This document shows positions 39,430 through 48,365 of a stretch of 49,752 nt of DNA, piece by piece. Made by a program: the position numbers and the translations under genes. This DNA is from Phycisphaerae bacterium. Its GTDB lineage: Bacteria; Planctomycetota; Phycisphaerae; UBA1845. The stretch spans positions 1-49,752 of the forward strand of contig JAJDDQ010000062.1 in assembly GCA_029260215.1 (NCBI GenBank). The letters are read 5' to 3'. Every line of letters starts with the position of its first letter. Position 1 is the first letter of the stretch. The notes below the pieces were generated by a model. It was given only the letters and a program-made list of their open reading frames with translations, did not search any database and was not told the origin of the DNA.

Positions 39430-40242
39430 ATGAATCTGGCACTTGTGCGAAAAACCGTCTACGACGATCGCTGGGCTATGATGGCATTGATGGGCGGCGT
39501 GATGCTTTTCGCGGTGATCATCCTCAACGCCTTCGCCTCGATCCCCTGGGAGATGTTCGAATCCGTGCTTCAGGTCCGCTGGATCGCCGGCATCATCCGC
39601 GCCATGACCGGAGCCGAGTTGAGCCAGTCACTGTCCATGACCACGATGTCCTCGTTCGCGTTCGCCCACCCGGTCGTCCTCTCACTCACCTGGTGCTTCC
39701 TGGTGATGTCCTCCACGCGCGTCCTTTCCGGGGAAATCGATCGCGGGACCGCCGACATGCTGCTCTCGCTGCCGTTGTCACGCTGGTCGGTCTATCTCTC
39801 GGTGAGCGTTTGGATTTTCATCGCCTGCCCCATGCTCGTCGGGAGCTTGTGGCTTGGCGTGCTGATCGGCAGCCGCATCGCCGACCTGCCCCAGCCGGTC
39901 GTGGTTTGGGAATTGCGCGGCGTCGCGGTCAACGCCTGCTGCATGCTCTGGGCGGTCGCCGGCATCAGCCTTCTGTTCAGCGCCTGCGGGTCGCGTCGAA
40001 GTCGATCCGTCGCCTGGATTTTCGCCATTCTGGTCGGCTCGTTCATGCTCAACTCCCTAGCCGCGTTTTGGCCTCGGATCGAATCCGTCGCCTACGTCTC
40101 TCTCCTCCGTTACTTCCGCCCATTCGTCGTCGTCCGCGACGGGCTCAATCCATTCGATGTCGGCGTCCTCCTGCTCGTCTCATTGTTCACCTGGCTGCTC
40201 GGGGCCGTGATCTGGAGTCGCCGTGACGTTCCGGCAGCCTGA
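39430..40242 (+). CDS. ABC-2-type transporter permease (NosY-like)
   Basis: 270 residues, starting at the ATG 39430 directly after the ATPase stop. About six membrane helices: MALMGGVMLFAVIILNAF, AHPVVLSLTWCFLVMSS, WSVYLSVSVWIFIACPML, GVAVNACCMLWAVAGISLLF, WIFAILVGSFMLNSLAAF and VGVLLLVSLFTWLLGAVIW. The phrase TRVLSGEIDRGTADMLLSLP is the hallmark of ABC-2/NosY/CcmB-type permeases (the G-E-x-x-x-G-T-x-x-x-L-L motif). With the upstream ATPase it should form an exporter or a membrane-remodelling pump. Its cargo is unknown. Confidence 0.9.
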   Translation: MNLALVRKTVYDDRWAMMALMGGVMLFAVIILNAFASIPWEMFESVLQVRWIAGIIRAMTGAELSQSLSMTTMSSFAFAHPVVLSLTWCFLVMSSTRVLSGEIDRGTADMLLSLPLSRWSVYLSVSVWIFIACPMLVGSLWLGVLIGSRIADLPQPVVVWELRGVAVNACCMLWAVAGISLLFSACGSRRSRSVAWIFAILVGSFMLNSLAAFWPRIESVAYVSLLRYFRPFVVVRDGLNPFDVGVLLLVSLFTWLLGAVIWSRRDVPAA

Positions 40243-40393
40243 CTGGCTCGACGTGGTGAACGTGTTGGTCAACTTGATGCAAGGATGGCTCAATACTCGC
40301 TGGATCAATACACCAGCTCACACTGAACGTTTGAAGGCTGAGAACGCGTTGGAACGTGTTTGGGGTAGGGTCGCAGGAACAACCGCTCAATGA
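40223..40393 (+). CDS. short open frame overlapping the permease end
   Basis: 56 codons from a GTG inside the last codons of the permease to a TGA at 40391-40393. The translation runs VTFRQPDWLDVVNVLVNLMQ then GWLNTRWINTPAHTERLKAE and NALERVWGRVAG. It reads like a short amphipathic protein and would be translationally coupled to the permease. It ends exactly where the convergent P-domain gene begins its stop. No Shine-Dalgarno is clear and no family is recognised. Confidence 0.3.
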   Translation: MTFRQPDWLDVVNVLVNLMQGWLNTRWINTPAHTERLKAENALERVWGRVAGTTAQ

Positions 40394-41239
40394 TTACCGA
40401 CCCGCAAAGGCGATCTGCAATTGTCCCCAGTCATACAGATCGACATCGCCATCGTCGTCGAAGTCAAACAATTCACACTTCGGCGCGACACTGCCTATTG
40501 GACCGGTGTGGCAGGCTACGTAGCAACCATAGTCGGCCAAGTCAACGTCGCCATCAATATCGCAGTCCCCGGAAAGCTCGCACTCGTCGGGAATCAGATT
40601 GCCGTTGTCGTCATCACTGCCGCCATCAAGAATGTCGATAGAGTCGGGAATACCGTTCTGGTTGCAATCAGGCGCGTATGTAATATGCACGCAGACACCG
40701 TCAGCTGCGAGCATGCCGCAGTCATCGGCCCCAAGATCTATCACCGCCAACGTCCAGAAGCCCGCCGGGTCGTCGCCAATGAAGTCGCTGAGCGCACCGT
40801 GCGGCGCGAACTCGCCATCCATTGCAGGCGGCGTCAGTGAACACGCATCCTCCGCCGGCAACGGTGCGTTGTCCTGCAATGTGATGCTTACGTCTTGTCC
40901 GCCGCACCCGTAAATGGACGCAGGGCTTCCGGGCAGTTGCAGCAGTTCAACGTCTTTGCCCGCATGGTTTAACAGCACCCACAGATCACCGACCCAGTCA
41001 TGCTCAATAGTCAGGTCGACCGTCACCAGGGTCGTTAAGACGTTGTCCAGACCGGGTTGATCCAGAGGCAACAACAAGGACTCGTTTTCGCCGAACATCT
41101 CTCCGCTTCCACCGCAAAGTGTAACCGTCTCGGCTGAGACGCTGCCAATTGACGCCAGAATCGCTACGCCCGCCAGAATCGCAATGCGCAGCCTGAAGAA
41201 CACGAATCGACTTGTTTGTTCAGCGGTTTGCATTTGCAT
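40394..41239 (-). CDS. secreted P-domain protein with dockerin-like C-terminus
   Basis: 281 residues. Signal peptide ends near SVSA. A proprotein-convertase P-like domain at about 40-190 contains VTVDLTIEHDWVGDLWVLLN, VSITLQDNAPLPAEDAC and GFWTLAVIDLGADDCGML, the usual 'W-D-L-x-V-x-L' and 'G-x-W-x-L-x-V-x-D' elements of a jelly-roll. A linker DCNQNGIPDSIDIL follows, and the C-terminus is a double dockerin-like element: GDCDIDGDVDLADYGCY and FDFDDDGDVDLYDWGQLQIA. The protein should be secreted, with the calcium-binding tail as an attachment module. Its ATG overlaps the last codons of the upstream lipase-like gene by 20 bases. Confidence 0.85.
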   Translation of the reverse strand: MQMQTAEQTSRFVFFRLRIAILAGVAILASIGSVSAETVTLCGGSGEMFGENESLLLPLDQPGLDNVLTTLVTVDLTIEHDWVGDLWVLLNHAGKDVELLQLPGSPASIYGCGGQDVSITLQDNAPLPAEDACSLTPPAMDGEFAPHGALSDFIGDDPAGFWTLAVIDLGADDCGMLAADGVCVHITYAPDCNQNGIPDSIDILDGGSDDDNGNLIPDECELSGDCDIDGDVDLADYGCYVACHTGPIGSVAPKCELFDFDDDGDVDLYDWGQLQIAFAGR

Positions 41240-43259
41240 TCATCACTGCATTTCTGGAATGATCCTCGTACTGGGCTGGATCACGCATCCCGGTTGTATG
41301 GCACCAGCCTTCTGTGTGGCCCATATTGTTGGCGCCGGGCAGTTGGCCATAGTCCATTTCTATCACTCCGTCGTCCGGGTCGGTCAAGAACAGGTCCGTG
41401 AACAAACTGCAGAAATCAAATCCGAAACCATCCTCGAAAGAGGTCGTGTGATAGTACACTTCGCTGCGCGCCCAGGACGGAATGCCCGACAGCCAGAGTG
41501 CAGCCCCATCATAGGTCATGTCGAAGTTCGTACCGCAGCCGGACCCGAAAATCTCACCCAAGATGGCAAGGTCGCCAGCCAGAGGCGTTCCCCGATACGG
41601 CGTCCCAACCGATTGAATGCGTCGCGGGCCCGTCGAGTAATCGAGACCGCTCCAATAGTAGCTGAACAAATGTAACGACGCAGCGCCACCCTGACTATGG
41701 GCGACGATGCCGAACGACTTCAACCCTCCACCCTGCGCACGGATCAACTGTGCGAATTGATCGTGCGTCCGGTTCTGATTGTTGTCGGCGAACTCAATCG
41801 CGTCGTCGAATTCTCCAGTTGGCCACACGCCCCCCGAGCAATAGCCATGAACCAGCATGACCTTATGCAACGTATTCGTGGAACAAGGCGCTCCTGCTTC
41901 CGCCAACGGCATTGGAGGAAAAACATTTTCGGAAAAGTCCGCAGTGGGTCCGGGCACGCCCATAAGCATCTCGCGTGTGATAATCTCCCGATCGTAACCA
42001 TCCACAGCCACGACAGGAGCAAAGTCAGTCTCAACCGGCATGACATCGCGCCGCGAGAACGGAATATGCGTGTCCGGATCCTGCAATCTCACGTGATGAA
42101 GCTGAAACGGAGGCTGGGCGCCCGCGCGACGTACCCATCGCGTATCGCACCACAGCGGCAGCGTTCCGTCGACGGCTGTCGAACGCGGATCAGCCATCCT
42201 GCTTAACCAGCAAACGGAAACATTCGACTGGCCATCACCCTTCCCCCACAATTCAGCCGTGAGCAGCATCTTACCTGCACCTGCGGCATGCTGTATCGCC
42301 ACGTCGAAACGCAATCGCCCGTCGTCGATCTGTGTGCCGCGAGCCGTGCGTCCAAGCACCGCAGTCTGCTCGACGACTGTGAAGAAATGTTGACTGGTAC
42401 GAAGAAGTGGAGCGCCATCGATCGATTCACTCCGGACGACGATTCGGGCAGTATAGTCGCCCGCTTCGTCTGCACGGAACGAGCCTGACACAGTGCCGTC
42501 ATTCTTAGCGCGTAGCGGAACGGTCTTCGCAACACCGCTCGGCTTAACGACATGCATCTCAGCTTTCATGTTGCGTCCAACGAGCGGAATCGGAGGTGAA
42601 TCCGAACCCGAGGAAACCTTGCGGCGATCATACAAATAGCTGACAAACCCAACTTGACGGCCAACGACAAGCTCGTAGTCAGACAAATGCGTGTATAGAG
42701 CGTACGGGCTTTTCACCGCGAACATCAGGTATCCGTCGCGCCCACCCGACATAACGTTGGCTTCCGAAGCGCTCAGACGCACAGCCCATCTGCCGACAGG
42801 TGGCGCGTCGATCGTAAATGACTCGCCAGTCTCCGACAGCCCCAACCCCACCGCCCCCCTTCGACGGGTGATCCGCACACCGTCGTGTGGCGACTTAACA
42901 TCGATCGGTTCTGCACGCGGCGGGGTCAGTAGAATGTCCCACGCTTGCCCGCCGGGTGCAAAAAGCATGATCGAAAGCGCGTCGTCGGCATCGACTTCCA
43001 GATGACCTGACCAACGCCACGTTCCCGAATCGGTCGCATCGAGATGCACTGGAATCATGGCCGCCACAGAGCGAACACCCGCGTGCGCCGGATCCGGCAG
43101 CCTCAACGCGCCGCTGAGGAATTCCTCGGGTGGCGCTGACAGGTTCTTTGTAGCCCCCATCTCTGCCCGACTCGGTGCCACGCCAAGGAACATTCCCACC
43201 AGCAAACAGGCCCCTGGTCCGGTCAATAACCCCAAGTTGCGAAACGCCGATACGATCAT
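41220..43259 (-). CDS. secreted lipase-like alpha/beta hydrolase with N-terminal beta domains
   Basis: 679 residues from the ATG at 43259, which has GGAG nine bases upstream and gives a clean signal peptide (MIVSAFRNLGLLTGPGACLL, cleavage near SRA). ATG 43313 and GTG 43346 are also open. The first 400 residues are beta-rich domains including a bacterial Ig-like one (GSFRADEAGDYTARIVVRSE). The C-terminal hydrolase has KVMLVHGYCSGGVWPTGEFD, nucleophile Ser in FGIVAHSQGGAASLHLF, SVGTPYRGTPLAGDLA, and an Asp/His pair in DPDDGVIEMDYGQL and GHTEGWCHTTGM. This matches GxSxG lipases/esterases. Substrate unknown. The stop overlaps the start of the P-domain gene, suggesting coupling. Confidence 0.85.
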   Translation of the reverse strand: MIVSAFRNLGLLTGPGACLLVGMFLGVAPSRAEMGATKNLSAPPEEFLSGALRLPDPAHAGVRSVAAMIPVHLDATDSGTWRWSGHLEVDADDALSIMLFAPGGQAWDILLTPPRAEPIDVKSPHDGVRITRRRGAVGLGLSETGESFTIDAPPVGRWAVRLSASEANVMSGGRDGYLMFAVKSPYALYTHLSDYELVVGRQVGFVSYLYDRRKVSSGSDSPPIPLVGRNMKAEMHVVKPSGVAKTVPLRAKNDGTVSGSFRADEAGDYTARIVVRSESIDGAPLLRTSQHFFTVVEQTAVLGRTARGTQIDDGRLRFDVAIQHAAGAGKMLLTAELWGKGDGQSNVSVCWLSRMADPRSTAVDGTLPLWCDTRWVRRAGAQPPFQLHHVRLQDPDTHIPFSRRDVMPVETDFAPVVAVDGYDREIITREMLMGVPGPTADFSENVFPPMPLAEAGAPCSTNTLHKVMLVHGYCSGGVWPTGEFDDAIEFADNNQNRTHDQFAQLIRAQGGGLKSFGIVAHSQGGAASLHLFSYYWSGLDYSTGPRRIQSVGTPYRGTPLAGDLAILGEIFGSGCGTNFDMTYDGAALWLSGIPSWARSEVYYHTTSFEDGFGFDFCSLFTDLFLTDPDDGVIEMDYGQLPGANNMGHTEGWCHTTGMRDPAQYEDHSRNAVMNANANR

Positions 43260-43342
43260 CAATAATGACTCCGCGAAACTGTGGCCACCGATGTGTTCCG
43301 AGGATTGTACCATAATCGACTCCCACACCGCAATCGCGAAGA

Positions 43343-45289
43343 TCACCTCCGAAACGTCACTTCACACCCCGGCAACGCTCGCAGGAAGAATCGACCGTAC
43401 GATTTCGACGCAATACGCGGATCGAGTATGACCACCCTGCCGTGGTCCTGTTTGGAACGGATCAGCCGGCCCGCACCCTGCTTGAATCTCAGCACGGCCT
43501 CCGGCAATTGGAACTCGTTGAACGGCGACTTGCCCTCCTTGCGGATCATCTCGATGCGGGCTTCGATCTCAGGCCGATTGGGTACGGCGAACGGCAACCG
43601 CACGATAATGACCGTACTGCATGCATCGCCGGGCACGTCCACGCCCTCCCAAAAACTGTCCGTCCCGAAGATAACGCTGCCCACCTCAGCCCGAAAGCGA
43701 TCGAGCATCTCCGACCGCGAAAGTTCCGCCCCATGCAGAAAGAGAGAGATATCTTTGTCAGCAAAAAAATCCTTCATCCGAACGGCACAGTCGTTCAGCA
43801 TCGCATAACTCGTAAACAGCACGAGCGTCCCCCCGCCCGATGCCTTCACATGCCGCGCAATCGCATCACAAATCGCTGCGGTAAAACGAGTCGCATCGCC
43901 AGGATCGGGCAGAGAAGCTTCAACCTCGATACGCATTTGCTCCGCATAATCGAACGGCGAACCAAGCTTCAGTTCATCGCCCTCAGTCAAACCGAGACGC
44001 CCGCGAACGTACTCGAATCCGCCGTCGTTCGAAGTGGAAAGCGTTGCCGACGTCAGCACGACACATTTCGTTTTCTCAAACAACACTTCCTTCAAAATAG
44101 GACTGATATCCACCGGCCGAGCGTGCAGCGACACGCGCCGCCGAGGCCCCGATCCACAATCGATCCAATACACCCATCCCTCACGATGCTTGTACATCTG
44201 GTCCAGTTCGTCCGCCAGCGCTTCCGCCTTATCGACCTGGCTCGAAAGTTCCAGACGATCGTTCTCATCTGTGAGTTCCTGCTTGGCCGCCCGAAGCGTC
44301 TTGGCCAAGCGACGCAGCGCGTCGGGCAGATCATTCCGCACGTCCGGCGGCTCCATCAGTCGGCCGTTGGACCGTCCCCGAACCGCCTGCCACGTCACCA
44401 GCGAGCCAAAAAATCGATCAGCCGTCGCGCGCGTATCCATCACCGCGTTCAATGCCGATTTCGCGTCGCAACTGCGCAAGACACCGCGTTTGGTCCGCTC
44501 GTTGTTAAGACGGTTAAGCAGGAACGCGACCGCGCCCTCCGAAACGCTCAATCCGAAATGATCGCCAGCCACCTGCTCCACACTGTGAGCTTCGTCCAGC
44601 ACAACAGAGTCGTAATCGGGCAGGAACCCCTTGGCAGCCGCACGCAAGGCAAGATCGGAAAAAAACAGAGAATGGTTGACGATCAGCAATTGCGCACGCT
44701 CCGACCGGCGACGCGCACGCTGGAAAAAGCACTTGTCGTAGGTCGGGCAACGGCGCCCCATGCAGTTGTCGTGCTCGCTTCGCGCCCGATCCCAAATCAA
44801 AGGCCCAGGCTGCGGCGACAGATCAGACAACGAGCCGTCCTGCGTGCGGACAGCCCAATCTTCGATCCGCCACAATTCAGCGCGCAGGGCGCGGTCCGCG
44901 AACAATTGCTCCTGCTTGCGACTTGCGAGCGAAAGACGGCGCAAACCCACGTAGTTGTTCCGCCCCTTGACCAGTTCCACGCTGAAACTGACTGGCAGCA
45001 CTTCACGCAGGAACGGTATATCCTTGCCAATGAGTTGTTCCTGCAATGCGATGGTACGCGTGCTGATAACGACGCGCTCGTCGTGAGCCGTCGCCCGTTC
45101 GATGGCCGGCAGGAGATACGCGAACGACTTGCCCACGCCCGTACCAGCCTCAACGATCAAATGCGCCCGCTGCTCAAACGCCCGCCGAACCGCCTCCGCC
45201 ATCGCCACCTGCTGCGGACGCGGTTCGTAATGCGCCATCCCCCGCGCTACGCATCCATCCACACCGAGTTCATCAACAGCGTTCATCAT
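43343..45289 (-). CDS. dinG: DinG-family ATP-dependent DNA helicase lacking one Fe-S cysteine
   Basis: 648 residues from the ATG at 45289; an upstream extension is unlikely. Motifs: Walker A VEAGTGVGKSFAYLLPAI, DEAH box VVLDEAHSVEQVAGDH, Ia VVISTRTIALQEQL and VI EAVLRFKQGAGRLIRSKQDH. XPD/DinG helicases carry a 4Fe-4S cluster with four Cys. Three are visible with the DinG spacing (C176-x4-C181-x5-C187 in CMGRRCPTYDKCF). The first, normally in a GR-x-NY-x-C phrase, is Gly here: KGRNNYVGLRRL, with GGT in place of TGT. The enzyme may have an altered or lost cluster. It would unwind 5'-3' DNA with tails, R-loops or G4 structures. Confidence 0.85.
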   Translation of the reverse strand: MMNAVDELGVDGCVARGMAHYEPRPQQVAMAEAVRRAFEQRAHLIVEAGTGVGKSFAYLLPAIERATAHDERVVISTRTIALQEQLIGKDIPFLREVLPVSFSVELVKGRNNYVGLRRLSLASRKQEQLFADRALRAELWRIEDWAVRTQDGSLSDLSPQPGPLIWDRARSEHDNCMGRRCPTYDKCFFQRARRRSERAQLLIVNHSLFFSDLALRAAAKGFLPDYDSVVLDEAHSVEQVAGDHFGLSVSEGAVAFLLNRLNNERTKRGVLRSCDAKSALNAVMDTRATADRFFGSLVTWQAVRGRSNGRLMEPPDVRNDLPDALRRLAKTLRAAKQELTDENDRLELSSQVDKAEALADELDQMYKHREGWVYWIDCGSGPRRRVSLHARPVDISPILKEVLFEKTKCVVLTSATLSTSNDGGFEYVRGRLGLTEGDELKLGSPFDYAEQMRIEVEASLPDPGDATRFTAAICDAIARHVKASGGGTLVLFTSYAMLNDCAVRMKDFFADKDISLFLHGAELSRSEMLDRFRAEVGSVIFGTDSFWEGVDVPGDACSTVIIVRLPFAVPNRPEIEARIEMIRKEGKSPFNEFQLPEAVLRFKQGAGRLIRSKQDHGRVVILDPRIASKSYGRFFLRALPGCEVTFRR

Positions 45290-45509
45290 TCCTACCGTAA
45301 GGTGCCAATACCCAACGCATATAGTAGGCTCGCCTACGCATACCGACAGGGTGCAAAGGGCCGCCTTGCGACCCCGGCTCAAAACCGTCTCAGCAAATCA
45401 TCGCAAGAAATACGCGCACAGAAATGACAAAGCACGCGCAGCAGCACACGCAACTCGTACTACCGGAAAGCTCGGAGTTGGTTTCGGCAGACGTGATGGA
45501 TCAGTACGA

Positions 45510-45917
45510 CTACGACGGCGGCGGGGTCTCTCCCCGCGCCCGAAATCCGGTAATCGCCGGCATGTCCTCGGGCATCTCCTCTTGGGGCACGGCGAAAACC
45601 TCGATACGCACGATGTCCTCATACGGAAGCGATATGATGAACGCACCAACGCGATATTGATCGTCCACCGGCTCACACTCAAACGTGAAATGCGCCCGGC
45701 TGGCCACGTCCACGACTTCCTTCACCTCGTAGCTGAAGCCGTCGCGGAGGTACACAAGCGTCCGAATCTTGAGATCGTCCCAAAACTGGACGAATTCCCC
45801 ATCGTCCAGCGCGTTTTCACGCGTGAACTGGTCAAATCGTCTCAGGGCGCAGCGCCATTTAGCCTCATCGCGTTGCTCAACGAATCCTCTTCCGGCAAAC
45901 CATTCGTGATCGAACAA
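45510..45917 (-). CDS. small cytoplasmic protein, unknown function
   Basis: 135 residues from a TTG at 45917. No signal peptide or membrane helix. It is acidic overall and has alternating strands and helices: RFDQFTRENALDDGEFVQFW, LKIRTLVYLRDGFSYEVKEV, VVDVASRAHFTFECEPVDD and VGAFIISLPYEDIVRIEVFA. The tail is rich in Pro (ETPPPS). I recognise no family. It lies between the DinG-family helicase and queG, diverging from queG; the shared promoter region is 45918-46030. Confidence 0.6.
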   Translation of the reverse strand: MFDHEWFAGRGFVEQRDEAKWRCALRRFDQFTRENALDDGEFVQFWDDLKIRTLVYLRDGFSYEVKEVVDVASRAHFTFECEPVDDQYRVGAFIISLPYEDIVRIEVFAVPQEEMPEDMPAITGFRARGETPPPS

Positions 45918-46030
45918 GGGCGTATTCCTTTATGCCTGGCGTTAATGGTCACGTGAAAGTAGATTCCGCCCACAACCCTGTCAACCGAACGTGGTATTCA
46001 TCGACGTTCCTGGCGGCTAGGATCGACCGA

Positions 46031-46966
<936 letters not shown>

Positions 46967-47023
46967 CAGGTTCGCACACGCCCGCGTCGACAGGACTTTT
47001 GCCCGAGGCTACAATCCGAATCG

Positions 47024-48232
47024 ATGTTCTTTTTCCGTATCGTCATGATGTCCCTGCGCGCATTGCAGACCAATCTGCTGCGCACATTCCTCGCCACCCT
47101 CGGCGTCATCATCGGCGTCTCAGCCGTCGTGTCCGCCATGTCCATCCTCGCCGGCGCGAGAAAAAACATCATGGAACGGTTCGAAGCAATGGGTGCCGAC
47201 ACCGCCATCATCTTCCCCGGCGGCTCGCGACGGGGAAACCGGCAGCCCAAGTTCGACTCGCTCACCCGCGACGACGCCGACGCCATCCTCCAGGACTGCC
47301 CGCTCGTACGCGACCTCGCCTCCGAAATACAGCAAAACATGCAAATCAAGTATTTCCAGAAGAACAAGCAGGTCACAGTAGTCGCCACCAGCGCAAACTA
47401 CGGCGAACTAATGAACTACAAGGCCGTCGAAGGACGCTTCATGACACCCGAGGACGATCGAGCCGAGCGCAAAGTCTGCATGCTCGGACACGGCGTAGCC
47501 CGGGAACTGTTCGGAGCCGTCCCCGCCGTAGGCCATCGCGTCAAAATCAAAGGCCTCGGCTTCACCGTCATCGGCGTTATGGAGAAAAAAGAACTCGTCG
47601 GCCTAAGACGCGTCGACGACCAGGTCATCATCCCGCTCAACACCGGGCTTAAAAGACTCTTCGGTGTCCGTTTCGTCACCAACATCACCGTCAAAGTCGT
47701 CGCTCAGGAGCAACTGCGCGCCGCCATTCAGCAGATCAGCCGAACCCTGCGCGCTCAGCACAAAATCCGCGCCGGCGACGACGACGATTTCACGATCCTG
47801 AACCAGGAGGAAATCAAGAAGCAGCTTTCCGACGTCGGCAAGATTTTCCAGGTCGTCCTCTACAGCATCGCCGGGATTTCACTCGTCGTCGGCGGCATTG
47901 GCATTATGAACGTCATGCTCGTCTCCGTCACCGAACGCACCCGAGAAATCGGCGTACGCATCGCCGTCGGAGCCAGACGCGTCGACATCCTCGCACAATT
48001 CATGATCGAAGCCGCCATCATCAGCCTGCTCGGCGGCGCACTCGGCGTGCTTCTGGGCCTGCTCTTTTCCGACCTCCTCGAAAAAATCACGCGTGTGCTC
48101 GACACATTCACCCCCCCCGCCGCCATCATCTTCGCCCTCGCAATGGCCGGCAGCATCGGAATGGTCAGCGGAATCTACCCCGCCATCCGCGCCGCAAGAC
48201 TCGACCCCGTCGAAGCCCTGCGCTTCGAATAG
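47024..48232 (+). CDS. MacB/FtsX-type ABC transporter permease
   Basis: 402 residues. One N-terminal helix (LRTFLATLGVIIGVSAVVSA), a large extracytoplasmic MacB-type domain of about 220 residues (GADTAIIFPGGSRRGNRQPK), then three helices: VVLYSIAGISLVVGGIGIMN, AIISLLGGALGVLLGLLF and IIFALAMAGSIGMVSGIYPA. The end RAARLDPVEALRFE and TERTREIGVRIAVGARRVDI are hallmarks of MacB permeases, which work as a tripartite or lipoprotein-type mechanotransmission pump with an ATPase and sometimes a membrane fusion protein. No ATPase lies next to it here. It is downstream of queG by 58 bases and may be in its operon. Confidence 0.93.
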   Translation: MFFFRIVMMSLRALQTNLLRTFLATLGVIIGVSAVVSAMSILAGARKNIMERFEAMGADTAIIFPGGSRRGNRQPKFDSLTRDDADAILQDCPLVRDLASEIQQNMQIKYFQKNKQVTVVATSANYGELMNYKAVEGRFMTPEDDRAERKVCMLGHGVARELFGAVPAVGHRVKIKGLGFTVIGVMEKKELVGLRRVDDQVIIPLNTGLKRLFGVRFVTNITVKVVAQEQLRAAIQQISRTLRAQHKIRAGDDDDFTILNQEEIKKQLSDVGKIFQVVLYSIAGISLVVGGIGIMNVMLVSVTERTREIGVRIAVGARRVDILAQFMIEAAIISLLGGALGVLLGLLFSDLLEKITRVLDTFTPPAAIIFALAMAGSIGMVSGIYPAIRAARLDPVEALRFE

Positions 48233-48365
48233 CATCCGATCACCACGAGTCACGACGAAAGCCGATACACACCAACCTCGCCGCGCGGTTTTGACGATCT
48301 TCGCGGCATGTCGGATACTGACCCACTCGAAAGTAAATCCTGCATTCCATCCTCCGGAGCAATAC

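Noticed and set aside
43442-45427. A 661-codon plus-strand frame antisense to the helicase.
   Set aside because: The minus strand holds complete helicase motifs. The plus reading is low-complexity shadow.
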